A DNA stretch of 64,000 bases from Streptomyces mexicanus (GTDB taxonomy: Bacteria; Actinomycetota; Actinomycetes; Streptomycetales; Streptomycetaceae): positions 6,085,196 through 6,149,195 of the forward strand of contig NZ_LR732544.1 of the NCBI RefSeq assembly GCF_902506575.1, written 5' to 3'. A program made the position numbers and the translations under genes. The notes beneath the pieces are model-generated. The model was not told the origin of the DNA. It ran no database searches and saw nothing but the letters and a program-made list of their open reading frames with translations. Below, in pieces: positions 41,074 to 49,136 of the stretch. Position 1 is the stretch's first letter; every line of letters starts with the position of its first letter.

Positions 41074-43860
41074 TCATGCGTCCCACTGGTCGAGGAGGAC
41101 GTCGGCGAGGTCCGTCTCGGGTTCGGCGCCCGCGTCGTACAGGGGTTGCTCGGTCCAGATGACCTTGCCGCGGGAGGTGTAGCGGGTGCCCCACCGCCGG
41201 GCGAACCGGGCGACCAGGAACAGCCCGCGCCCGCCCTCGTCGGTCAGCCGGGCCCGGCGCAGGTGCGGGGAGGTGCTGGACCCGTCGGCGACCTCGCAGA
41301 TCAGGCTGCGGTCCAGCAGCAGCCGCAGCCGGACGGGCTGGGTGCCGTACCGGATCGCGTTGGTGACCAGCTCGCTGACGATCAGCTCGGTGCTGAAGGA
41401 GTGCAGGGACAGCCCCCAGGCGTCCAGCCGGCGGGCGACCTCGGAGCGGACGTGCGGGACGGCCGCCGGATCGGAGGGCACGTCCCACTCGGCGACCCGG
41501 CCGGGGTCCGTGACGCGGGTACGGGCGACGAGCAGCACGACGTCGTCGCCGGGGCGCTCGGGCAGCAGGTCCTCGATGACCGCCCGGCAGGTCTCCTCCG
41601 GGGTGAGCCCGGGCCGGGCCAGGGACTCGCGCAGCAGCGACAGACCGGTATCGGGGTCGCGCCGGTGGTCCTCGATCAGTCCGTCCGTGAACAACACCAG
41701 CCGGCTGCCTTCGCGCAGCCGCAACGCGACGGTCTCGAACGGCAGACTGCCGCCCAGGCCGAGCGGCGGCGACAGCGGTGTGTCGGGGAAGGAGACCCGG
41801 CCGTCCGGGCCGACCAGGGCGGGACCCGGGTGACCGGCGCTCGCCATGGTGCACACCCCGGCCACCGGGTCGTACACGGCGTACAGACAGGTGGCGCCGG
41901 TGATGCCCGCGTCCTCGTCGGCCGGCGCGTCCGTCGCCTCGTCGGCGTCGGTGTCGGCGACCAGTTCGTCGAGATGGGCCAGCAGCTCGTCGGGGGCGAG
42001 ATCCAGCGCGGAGAAGTTGTGCACGGCCGTGCGCAGTCGGCCCATCGTCGCCGACGCGTGCAGGCCGCGGCCGACCACGTCACCGACCACCAGGGCGACC
42101 CGCGTGCCGGGCAGCGCGATGACGTCGAACCAGTCCCCGCACACGCCGGTGTGCGCGGGCAGATAGCGGTGCGCGACCTCCAGGGCGGACTGCTCCGGCA
42201 CACCCCTCGGCAGCAGGCTGCGCTGCAACGTCACCGCCATGGTGTGCTCACGGGTGTAGCGGCGGGCGTTGTCGATGGCCACCGCCGCCCGCGCCGCCAG
42301 CTCCTCGGCGAAGGACAGATCGTCCTCCTGGAACGGCTCCGTGTTCTGCAGCCGCCAGAAGTCGGCCAGGCCCAGCACGACGCCCCGGGCCCGCAGCGGC
42401 ACGGTGATCAGCGAACGGATGCCGTGGTCCAGGATGCCCTGGGCCCGTTCCGGATCCTGGGTGCGCCAGCCGGTGGCGGCCGTCAGATCGGACTCCAGAA
42501 CCGCGCGGCCGCGCGCCAGGCCCGCGGCCATGGGCGTGGCGGGCGCGAAGCCGATGAGTTCCCCGACCGGGTACAGCGGCCAGTCCTTGTCGATCCCGCT
42601 GACGGCGGTGCGGCGCATCGCGGTGCGCGTCCCGGGCGGCTCGTCGCCCCGGAAGACCGGCTCCAGCAGCTCGACGGTGGCGATGTCCGCGAAGCGGGGC
42701 ACCGACACCTGCGTGAGTTCCTCGGCCGTGCGCGTCACGTCCAGCGTCGTACCGATGCGTACGCCGGCGTCGTACAGCAGTGCCAGCCGGTCCCGGGCCG
42801 CCTCGGCCCGGCCCGCCAGCACCCGCAGCTCCGTGGTGTCCCGCAGGGTCACCGCACTGCCGGCGGGTCCCCCGTAGGCGCCCGTCGGTCGCCCGTTCCC
42901 CGCCGGCAGACGGTTGCCCGCCAGGTGCCCCTCGTCGGTCACCGTCTGCCCGGAGGTCAGCAGGTCGGCCATGTGCGGGTCCAGACCCAGGTCCGCGACC
43001 GGGCGCCGGTGCGCGTCCGCGGGCAGGTCCAGCAGCCGCCGCGCCTCGTCGTTGGCCAGCAGCAACCGCCCGTCCTCCCCGATGATCAGCACGCCCTCCC
43101 GCACCGAGTGCAGGACCGCGTCGTGGTGGTCGTACATGCGGGTGATCTCGGCCGGTCCCAGGCCGCGGGTCTGGCGCCACAGACGCCGGCTGAGCACCGC
43201 CGCGCCGCCCGTGGTGACGGCCACCGCCGCGGCCGTGGCGCCGAGCACGGCCGGCAGCTGCGCCGTGACCGTCTGGCCGACGTGCTGGAGCGTGACGCCG
43301 GCGCCGACCGCGCCGACCACCGCGCCGCCGGTGGTCCGTACGGGGACGTAGGCCCGCACCTGTGGCCCGAGCGAGCCGACGCCCTCTTCCATGACCGTCC
43401 GCCCGGCCAGCAGTGGGGCCATGTCCGTGGTGGTGCGGAACCCGGGGCGGCCCGCGATGGACGAGAGGGCCGCGTAGACCCCGTGGCGGTTCAGGACGCC
43501 CATGAAGTCCACGTGGGCCCGCTTCTGGGCCTCCGCGACCCGCGGCTGCAGCGCGGCGGTGGGAGATGCGGAGGACAGGGCCTCGGCCACCCCCGGAGAG
43601 CTGGCGAAGCCCTGGGCGACGGCGAACGAGCGATGACCGGCATCGCGAACGCTCTCCCGCTGCGTGGTCGTCACCAGCAGGACGATGGCCCCGACGGCGA
43701 GCAGCAGCACGATCGCCACCTGCAGCAGGAACATCTGGCCGACGACACTGCGCGCGCTCGGTGACGAGGGCCACCTTCTTCGCCGGCCACGGGCGGGACG
43801 GCCGCCGCCCGGGAGCCGGACGCCCGGGGAAGAGCGGGATCGGATGCGCAATCCGGACAT
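41074..43860 (-). CDS. Membrane sensor SpoIIE-type PP2C phosphatase with PAS, GAF and HATPase domains
   Basis: 928 aa. Membrane span 1 (about 41-63) and span 2 (about 203-222) flank an extracytoplasmic cache-like sensor ('FMGVLNRHGVYAAL', 'YVPVRTTGGAVVGAVG'). A PAS domain (240-345), GAF domain (365-525), SpoIIE/RsbU phosphatase (about 555-765; 'GDWFDVIALPG', 'GDVVGRGLHASATMGRLR', 'LFTDGLIEDHR', 'GDDVVLLV') and C-terminal HATPase kinase-like domain ('ELIVSELVTNAIRYGTQP', 'GRGLFLVARF') follow. It resembles proteins that combine anti-anti-sigma phosphatase and anti-sigma kinase functions, linking an external signal to SigB-type sigma factor release. No sigma factor or antagonist lies adjacent. 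Confidence 0.93.
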   Translation of the reverse strand: MSGLRIRSRSSPGVRLPGGGRPARGRRRRWPSSPSARSVVGQMFLLQVAIVLLLAVGAIVLLVTTTQRESVRDAGHRSFAVAQGFASSPGVAEALSSASPTAALQPRVAEAQKRAHVDFMGVLNRHGVYAALSSIAGRPGFRTTTDMAPLLAGRTVMEEGVGSLGPQVRAYVPVRTTGGAVVGAVGAGVTLQHVGQTVTAQLPAVLGATAAAVAVTTGGAAVLSRRLWRQTRGLGPAEITRMYDHHDAVLHSVREGVLIIGEDGRLLLANDEARRLLDLPADAHRRPVADLGLDPHMADLLTSGQTVTDEGHLAGNRLPAGNGRPTGAYGGPAGSAVTLRDTTELRVLAGRAEAARDRLALLYDAGVRIGTTLDVTRTAEELTQVSVPRFADIATVELLEPVFRGDEPPGTRTAMRRTAVSGIDKDWPLYPVGELIGFAPATPMAAGLARGRAVLESDLTAATGWRTQDPERAQGILDHGIRSLITVPLRARGVVLGLADFWRLQNTEPFQEDDLSFAEELAARAAVAIDNARRYTREHTMAVTLQRSLLPRGVPEQSALEVAHRYLPAHTGVCGDWFDVIALPGTRVALVVGDVVGRGLHASATMGRLRTAVHNFSALDLAPDELLAHLDELVADTDADEATDAPADEDAGITGATCLYAVYDPVAGVCTMASAGHPGPALVGPDGRVSFPDTPLSPPLGLGGSLPFETVALRLREGSRLVLFTDGLIEDHRRDPDTGLSLLRESLARPGLTPEETCRAVIEDLLPERPGDDVVLLVARTRVTDPGRVAEWDVPSDPAAVPHVRSEVARRLDAWGLSLHSFSTELIVSELVTNAIRYGTQPVRLRLLLDRSLICEVADGSSTSPHLRRARLTDEGGRGLFLVARFARRWGTRYTSRGKVIWTEQPLYDAGAEPETDLADVLLDQWDA

Positions 43861-44287
43861 ATATCAATCTTGCGCTCGAAAGGTGCCCTATCTGCATAGT
43901 GTGTGGTCAAATCTGTTCGGCACGTCTGCGGCAGCGCTCCTCGCCAGGGGCGGCGGTCCGCGCAGGCTCCGGTCCGCGCAGGGGTGTCGGCCCGCGCGTG
44001 GCGGTGTCGGCCCGCGAACGGAGCCGGCGCGCAGGGCCCGGATCCGACCCCGGCCCTGGGTGCGGCGATCGCGCAGGTCGCGCCGTTCACGGCGCGCCGC
44101 CCGCCGGCCTGTCGGTCGCTGTCGGCGCCGAGGGGCGGCCGGACGCGTGCGCGGCACCGGACACGTGCGCCGCACCTGTCACAGGGCGCGGCGCATGCGG
44201 TGCGGCGCAGCCCCTTTGATCCTCAACTTCCCCGTCTGGCCCGGCATTTGGCGGGCATCCGGTCAAGCAGGAAGGAGGACCGCCGAC
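43861..44287. other. 427-bp divergent intergenic region
   Basis: No gene is supported. The left end is relatively AT-rich (43861-43920) and probably carries the phosphatase promoter; on the minus strand a TTGACC hexamer occurs near 43908, with no clear -10. The middle has short GC-rich direct repeats (GGTGTCGGCCCGCG twice, near 43981-44018). The right end holds the GGAGG ribosome site for the DUF4230 gene. Confidence 0.4.
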
Positions 44288-44947
44288 ATGACGACCCCCG
44301 TCAAGCGCCTGCCCGGCCGCCTGCCCGGCTGGGCCAAGGCACTCGTCGCCCTCGTGGCCGTGCTCGCCGTGCTGTTCGCCGGACTCCGGCTCAGCCTGCT
44401 GCCGGGCCTGCGCGACGTCCTCGGCACCGCATCACGCGACCGCACCGGTCCCGCCCTGCTCAAGTCCCTGCGGGACGTGAGCCGTTACGACGCCGCCTCC
44501 GGCACGTTCCAGGTGGTCGTGGATCTGGAGAAGGACGCCAAGTACCTCCCCGACGCCCTGCACGGCACCCGCACCCTCTACGTGGGGGCGGGCACCGTGG
44601 ACGCCTACGTCGACCTCGGCGGGCTCGCCGAGCGGGACGTGCGGGTGGACGACAGCCGTACGTCGGCCACCCTGCGCCTGCCCCACGCCCGGCTCGGCGC
44701 CCCGGCCCTCGACCCCGACCGCTCCTACGCGGTCTCCAAGCAACGGGGCCTCCTGGACCGCCTCGGCGACCTCTTCTCGGGCAACCCCGACAGCGAGCAG
44801 GCCGTGCAGAAACTCGCCGTCCGGCACATCGCCCGAGCCGCGGAGGACAGCGGGCTGACCGCACGGGCCGAGTCCAACACCACCGAGATGCTCCGGGGCC
44901 TGCTGCGCTCCCTGGGCTTCACGGAAGTACGTGTGACGTACGCCTGA
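44288..44947 (+). CDS. DUF4230 domain membrane-anchored protein
   Basis: 219 aa. A single N-terminal membrane anchor (about residues 16-36, 'ALVALVAVLAVLFAGLRLSL') is followed by an extracytoplasmic domain of the DUF4230 type: 'LLKSLRDVSRYDAASGTFQV', 'VVDLEKDAKYLPD', 'LYVGAGTVDAYVDLG', and a C-terminal helical part ('LRGLLRSLGFTEVRVTY'). GGAGG lies 9 nt before the ATG. The family is common in actinobacteria and firmicutes with no assigned biochemical role. It is transcribed divergently from the sensor phosphatase and ends in a hairpin. Confidence 0.9.
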   Translation: MTTPVKRLPGRLPGWAKALVALVAVLAVLFAGLRLSLLPGLRDVLGTASRDRTGPALLKSLRDVSRYDAASGTFQVVVDLEKDAKYLPDALHGTRTLYVGAGTVDAYVDLGGLAERDVRVDDSRTSATLRLPHARLGAPALDPDRSYAVSKQRGLLDRLGDLFSGNPDSEQAVQKLAVRHIARAAEDSGLTARAESNTTEMLRGLLRSLGFTEVRVTYA

Positions 44948-44962
44948 CCTGCTGCTGCGGGC

Positions 44963-45000
44963 CGACCCCGGCGGGCACGCCTGCGGGGCGCGCGGGGTCG
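44963..45000 (+). terminator. Terminator hairpin after the DUF4230 gene
   Basis: CGACCCCG (44963-44970) pairs with CGGGGTCG (44993-45000). An outer GCTGC/GCAGC pair extends the stem with a mismatch. It lies 15 nt after the stop. Confidence 0.65.
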
Positions 45001-45041
45001 AAGCAGCGTGCCGCTGGTCTGCGCCGCGACGGCGCGGGCGG

Positions 45042-45353
45042 CTACCGGTAGGGGTAGGGGCCGCCCAGGGCCCCGGCGTCGTGAGGCCGCTCCCGCTTGT
45101 CCCAGGCGCCGAGCACATCGGACTCGAAGGCCGCGTTCGCCAGGCGCCGCAGGGCGTGGTGGACGTCATGGGAGTGGTGGGGGTTCTCACCGGCCAGCCA
45201 GGCGCTCATGATGCGGGCCTCGGCCTGGGAGAGCAGGTCCAGCTCCCGTTCGCGCGCCAGCCGACGCTCGCGGCGCAGGGTCCTGCGCCAGTGCAGCGCG
45301 CCGCCGACTCTGCCGCTCCGGCGGCCTGGACGCGTGTGCACCGCACCACCCAC
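45042..45353 (-). CDS. Small hypothetical protein, basic helical
   Basis: 103 aa from a GTG at 45353, chosen because a full AGGAGG lies five bases upstream; the frame is open to 45527 but the extension is not protein-like. The first 30 residues are Gly/Arg-rich. The rest is strongly helical and charged ('RRTLRRERRLARERELDLL', 'AEARIMSAWLAGENPHHSHD', 'HHALRRLANAAFE'). I do not recognise a family. The ribosome site, helical pattern and normal Streptomyces codon bias support a real gene. The upstream 170 bp is unusually AT-rich near 45440-45470 and may hold its promoter. Confidence 0.55.
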   Translation of the reverse strand: MGGAVHTRPGRRSGRVGGALHWRRTLRRERRLARERELDLLSQAEARIMSAWLAGENPHHSHDVHHALRRLANAAFESDVLGAWDKRERPHDAGALGGPYPYR

Positions 45354-45523
45354 TGATGCCTCCTGCCGTCTGGCACCGCCTCCTGTGCGGTGGAAATCTT
45401 CGCCTGGCCGGTCCGGGGTGACGAAGCCGATCAAGCAGCCATAAGCGTCAGATAAACAATACTCCGGTCCAGGAGGGCATACGTGTGACCCTGCCCACCG
45501 GTGCCGCACCTGCGGGGCCCGCG

Positions 45524-46393
45524 TCACGCGAAGGTCACCTCCGCCGTGGCGTGGCGCGGTTCGCGGTGCGTGGCGATGCGCAGTGCGGCGGTGCCGTCGG
45601 TGGGCGTGCCCGACACCAGGAGCCGTTCACCCACGAACGCGGGGCGCCGCAGCCGGTAGGACACGGCGCGCACGGTCCGGTCCGGGGCGTGGCGACGGGC
45701 CAGTTCCAGCATCACGAGGACCAGCAGCGGACCGTGGACGACGAGATCCGGGTAGCCCTCCTCCTCCCGGGCGTACGGCGCGTCGTAGTGGATGCGGTGG
45801 GCGTTCGCGGTGAGGGCGCTGAACCGGAAGAGCAGCGCGGGGTCGGGCCGCAGGGCACGCTGCCACGGCTCGTCCGAGCCCGGCTCGGCGGAGGTGTCGA
45901 GGGGCGCCGGATGCCGCCCGGCACCGCGCCCCGACCGGTAGACGATGTCCTGTTCCTCGACCGCACAGGTGCGGCCGCGCTGCAGGTACGTGCTGCGGAC
46001 GGTGACGAAGAGCAGTTCCCCGGTCGAGCCCTGCTTGGTCGCCACCGTGCCGAGGCTGCTGACACGCCGGGCCGGCTCACCGACCCGCAAGGGTGCGGTG
46101 ACCTCGCAGCGCCCTCCGGCGACCATGCGCTGCCGCCGGGGGACGGGCGGCAGGAAGTGGCCGTGCCGGGGGTGCCCGTCCTCGCCCAGGTCGCGCTGGG
46201 CGGGCCAGTGCAGGAAATGCAGCCAGTGCCACAGCGGCGGCAGGGGATCATCGGGACCGGCGGCCGGTCCCGGCAGGTCCAGGACCGCCGACAGCGCGGC
46301 GACGGGAGCGGGGGAGAGCACGTCGTCCTCGGTGACCGGTGGCGGGCTCCAGGACTCCACGAAGGGGCCGAGTGCGCTACGGGCGAACCGCAT
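45524..46393 (-). CDS. FAS1-like dehydratase/MaoC-type acyl-CoA hydratase (HTD2-like)
   Basis: 289 aa from ATG 46393, preceded by GGAGGAGA. The double hot-dog layout fits the mesaconyl-C4-CoA hydratase/HTD2 group: N-terminal 'PPLWHWLHFLHWPAQRDLG', 'GHPRHGHFLPPVPRRQRMVAGG', then C-terminal 'LFRFSALTANAHRIHYDAPYA' and 'VVHGPLLVLVMLELARR'. The 'FSALTxNxHxIHYD' segment contains the catalytic Asp/His region of hot-dog hydratases. Such enzymes hydrate or dehydrate acyl-CoA thioesters. No partner CoA-pathway genes are adjacent, so the pathway is unknown. Confidence 0.85.
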   Translation of the reverse strand: MRFARSALGPFVESWSPPPVTEDDVLSPAPVAALSAVLDLPGPAAGPDDPLPPLWHWLHFLHWPAQRDLGEDGHPRHGHFLPPVPRRQRMVAGGRCEVTAPLRVGEPARRVSSLGTVATKQGSTGELLFVTVRSTYLQRGRTCAVEEQDIVYRSGRGAGRHPAPLDTSAEPGSDEPWQRALRPDPALLFRFSALTANAHRIHYDAPYAREEEGYPDLVVHGPLLVLVMLELARRHAPDRTVRAVSYRLRRPAFVGERLLVSGTPTDGTAALRIATHREPRHATAEVTFA

Positions 46394-46561
46394 GGGTCTC
46401 TCCTCCACCGGTCGGACTCGATCGCGGACGAGGAGCCTGCCGGCAACGCCGCGACACCTGACTCGTCCTCATGCTCACTGACGTCTCCTTCCCCTTGCGC
46501 AGGAGAACGGTGTCAGACCGGTGGGCAGCCGTGTGAGGGCCGCCGGCCGCGGTGCACCGCT

Positions 46562-47971
46562 TCAGCGGTGAGGCGCCCGGTGGGCTCGTGGTGGGTCCGC
46601 CGGGCGCCTGGGGTGCTGTGGGTGGGTGGTCAGTCCTTGATCTCGCAGATGGCGGCGCCGGAGGTGATGGAGGCGCCGACCTGGGCGGTGAGGCCCTTGA
46701 TGGTGCCGGCCTTGTGGGCGTTGGCTGCCGCGCACCGGGGACGGGTCGAGAGGGACGACGCTCATGCGGTAGCGCATGCCGAGTTTCTTGCGGGCGAGCG
46801 CCGCGGCGGCGCGCAGTTTGACCTTGGGGTCCTTGGGGTCCATGAACAGCTCGGCCGGGTCGTAGCCCGGCTTGCGGTGGATCTCCACCAGGCGGGCGAA
46901 GTCCGGGGCGCGGTCGTCGTCGAGCCAGTAGTAGTAGGTGAACCAGGAGTCGGGCTCGGCGACGGCGACGAGGTCGCCGGCGCGCGGGTGGTCGATGCCG
47001 TACGCCTTCTTGCCCGCCTCGGTGAGCACCTCCGCCACGCCGTCGGTGCCGGCCAGCAGCTCGCGGACGCGCTCGGTGTCGGCCGGGTCGGCGACGTAGA
47101 CGTGGGCGACCTGGTGGTCGGCGACGGCGAAGGCGGCCGACGTCCACGGGTCGAGGTACTCCATGCCGTCCTGGGTGTGGACGTGCAGCAGCCCGGCCCG
47201 GCGCAGCACACGGTTGATGTCCACCGCCCTGGAGACGTTGGTGATGCCGTACTCGGACAGGGCGACCACGGTGACCGAACGCGCGGCGGCGGCGTCGAGC
47301 AGCGGGGCGAGGACCCGGTCGACGTCGGCGGCCGCCGCGGCGGCGCGGGGGTCGTCGGGACCGTAGCGCTGCAGGTCGTAGTCGAGGTGGGGGACGTAGA
47401 CGAGGGTCAGGTCGGGTGCCTGGGTGGCCAGGAGGTGCCGGGCGGCGTCGGCGATCCACCGGGAGGAGGTGAGGGAGGCGGTCGGCCCCCAGTAGGTGAA
47501 CAGCGGGAACGTGCCGAGTTTGGCGGTGAGTTCGTCGTGCAGCTGGGGCGGCCAGGTGTAGCAGTCGGGTTCCTTGCGGCCGTCGGAGTAGTAGATCGGC
47601 CGCGGGGTGACGGTGAAGTCCACGTCGGCGCCCATGGCGTACCACCAGCAGACGTTGGCCACCCGGTAGCCGGGGTGGGCGCGCCGCGCCGCCTCCCACA
47701 CCTTCTCCCCGCCCACCAGTGCGTTGTGCTGTCGCCACAGGAACACCTCGCCGAGCTCGCGGAAGTACCAGCCGTTGCCCACGATGCCGTGGCCGGTGGC
47801 CGGCTGCCCGGTGAGCAGGGTCGACTGCACGGTGCAGGTGACGGCGGGGGAGGCGGGGTCCAGGCGTGAGGTGAAGCCCGCCTCCCCCACGGCGCGCAGG
47901 CGGGGCATGTGGGCGAGGAGCCTGGGAGTGAGGCCGACGACGTCGAGGACGAGCAGCGGGGTGGGGTTCAC
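46562..47971 (-). CDS. eboF: EboF-like alkaline-phosphatase-family protein, C-terminus replaced
   Basis: The frame spans 469 codons, but only about 415 are family-like. The phosphodiesterase/nucleotide-pyrophosphatase fold begins 'LLVLDVVGLTPRLLAHMP' (metal-ligand Asp10). It continues with 'SPAVTCTVQSTLLTG' (probable nucleophile Thr45), 'GHGIVGNGWYFRELGE', 'LVYVPHLDYDLQRYG' and 'ALSEYGITNV'. It is normal until 'VPLDPSPVRGS' near 46724, then reads into out-of-frame Arg/His/Pro-rich sequence because the DNA there is the end of an acc gene. About 60 C-terminal residues are lost. Its GTG overlaps the eboE stop, ending the ebo operon. It is possibly non-functional. Confidence 0.85.
   Translation of the reverse strand: MNPTPLLVLDVVGLTPRLLAHMPRLRAVGEAGFTSRLDPASPAVTCTVQSTLLTGQPATGHGIVGNGWYFRELGEVFLWRQHNALVGGEKVWEAARRAHPGYRVANVCWWYAMGADVDFTVTPRPIYYSDGRKEPDCYTWPPQLHDELTAKLGTFPLFTYWGPTASLTSSRWIADAARHLLATQAPDLTLVYVPHLDYDLQRYGPDDPRAAAAAADVDRVLAPLLDAAAARSVTVVALSEYGITNVSRAVDINRVLRRAGLLHVHTQDGMEYLDPWTSAAFAVADHQVAHVYVADPADTERVRELLAGTDGVAEVLTEAGKKAYGIDHPRAGDLVAVAEPDSWFTYYYWLDDDRAPDFARLVEIHRKPGYDPAELFMDPKDPKVKLRAAAALARKKLGMRYRMSVVPLDPSPVRGSQRPQGRHHQGPHRPGRRLHHLRRRHLRDQGLTTHPQHPRRPADPPRAHRAPHR
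46571..46609 (-). terminator. Terminator hairpin carried with the acc fragment
   Basis: AGGCGCCCGG (46571-46580) pairs perfectly with CCGGGCGCCT (46600-46609), just downstream of the acc-derived stop codon. It now terminates the ebo operon. Confidence 0.75.
46630..46722 (-). pseudogene. 3' end of an acyl-CoA carboxylase alpha-subunit gene (biotinyl domain)
   Basis: In the frame ending at TGA 46632-46630, thirty residues read 'NAHKAGTIKGLTAQVGASI' and 'TSGAAICEIKD'. This matches the extreme C-terminus of the biotin carboxylase/carrier fusion (AccA2 type) of actinobacterial acetyl/propionyl-CoA carboxylases. The biotinylation motif EAMKM that should precede it is missing. The fragment abuts eboF in a different frame. 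Confidence 0.85.
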
Positions 47972-49134
47972 GGGGCGACCTCCTTCAGGCCGAGAGAGAT
48001 CAGGTGGTCGCGGGTGAAGGCGAGTTCGGCGGCGATGCCGTCGGCGAGGGCGCCGGGGCCCTGCGGGCGGCGGTCCTCGGGGAGGACGCCCCAGGTGTAG
48101 GTCTCGGCCTCCACGTGTGCGGTGCGGGCGGTGTCCCCGCCGAGCAGGGCGGCGAGAGTCGCCCGCAGCTCGGGGCGGGGGGGGGGGAGCGGGGGCTCCG
48201 GGGCGGCGTGCAGCGGCACGTGGGAGTGGACGCGCCAGGGTGCGCGGCCGGGCAGGGCGCCGGCGAGGGCGGTGTCCAGGTCGTCCACGGCCCGGGGCGG
48301 TTCGCCCTGCTCGCGGACCTGATGCAGGAAGCGCGGCTCGGCGAAACGGGACAGTGCCGCCCGGGTCGCCGGATCGGACGGGTCAGCGGCCTGCAGCGCG
48401 CAGGACGCCTGGGTCTTGACCACCGTCAGCCCGGCCGCCTCCAGGCGGGCGAGCGCGGCGGCGGGCTCCTCGAAGCCGACCGCGAGATGGCAGGCGTCCA
48501 GGCAGACGCCGATCCGGTCGGTGTCGACGCGGGACAGGTGGCGGGCGGCCTCGGCGGTGGTCTCGACGACGCAGCCCGGCTCGGGTTCCAGGCCGACCCG
48601 GATCGTGCGGCCGGTGTCGGCGGCGAGGTCGGCGAGGCCGTCGGCCAGCGTGTCGAGCGTGCGGGCGGCGGCGTCCGCCCGTGCGGCCGTCCACGGGGTG
48701 CGCCAGCCCAGGGGCACGGTGGACACGCTGCCGTACGCGGCGTCGTCGGGAAGCAGGGCGGCGAGCACGCGGGCGAGGTCGAGGGTGTAGTGCAGCCGCT
48801 CGGGCTCGGTCCAGTCCGGCCGGTAGACGGCGTGCTTGACGACGGGGTCGTGGAAACCCCGGTAGGGGAAGCCGTTGAGGGTGACGACCTCCAGGCCGCG
48901 GGCGGTCAGCTCCCGGCGGAGCCGGGCGACGGCGCCGTCGTCGGCGGCGAGGGCCGCGGCGGCGTCGCGGGCCAGCCACAGGCCCACGCCGACGACGGGC
49001 GCGTCCAGTCGCTCGCGTACCGGTTCGGCGTGCCGGGCCAGCTGGGCGAGCACCCCGTCGAGGTCCTCGGCGGGGTGGACGTTGGTGCAGTACGCGAGGT
49101 GGACCACCGTGCCGTCGGGGTGGAGCAGACGCAC
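47968..49134 (-). CDS. eboE: Metabolite traffic protein EboE (TIM-barrel, sugar phosphate isomerase-like)
   Basis: 388 aa from GTG 49134. Xylose-isomerase-like TIM barrel with 'LAYCTNVHPAEDLDGVLAQL', 'TLNGFPYRGFHD', 'VGLEPEPGCVVETT' (metal Glu), 'VCLDACHLAVGFEEP' (metal Asp/His), 'VVKTQASCALQ' and 'HSHVPLH'. These match EboE of ebo clusters. It starts two bases after the eboB stop, and its own TGA overlaps the eboF GTG. The ebo genes are linked in cyanobacteria to traffic of a secondary-metabolite precursor to the periplasm; the chemistry of EboE is unproven. Confidence 0.92.
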   Translation of the reverse strand: MRLLHPDGTVVHLAYCTNVHPAEDLDGVLAQLARHAEPVRERLDAPVVGVGLWLARDAAAALAADDGAVARLRRELTARGLEVVTLNGFPYRGFHDPVVKHAVYRPDWTEPERLHYTLDLARVLAALLPDDAAYGSVSTVPLGWRTPWTAARADAAARTLDTLADGLADLAADTGRTIRVGLEPEPGCVVETTAEAARHLSRVDTDRIGVCLDACHLAVGFEEPAAALARLEAAGLTVVKTQASCALQAADPSDPATRAALSRFAEPRFLHQVREQGEPPRAVDDLDTALAGALPGRAPWRVHSHVPLHAAPEPPLPPPRPELRATLAALLGGDTARTAHVEAETYTWGVLPEDRRPQGPGALADGIAAELAFTRDHLISLGLKEVAP

Positions 49135-49136
49135 GG

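Noticed and set aside
43861..44287. Short GC-rich direct repeats as a regulatory RNA or riboswitch
   Set aside because: No conserved riboswitch core or clear hairpin architecture could be recognised.
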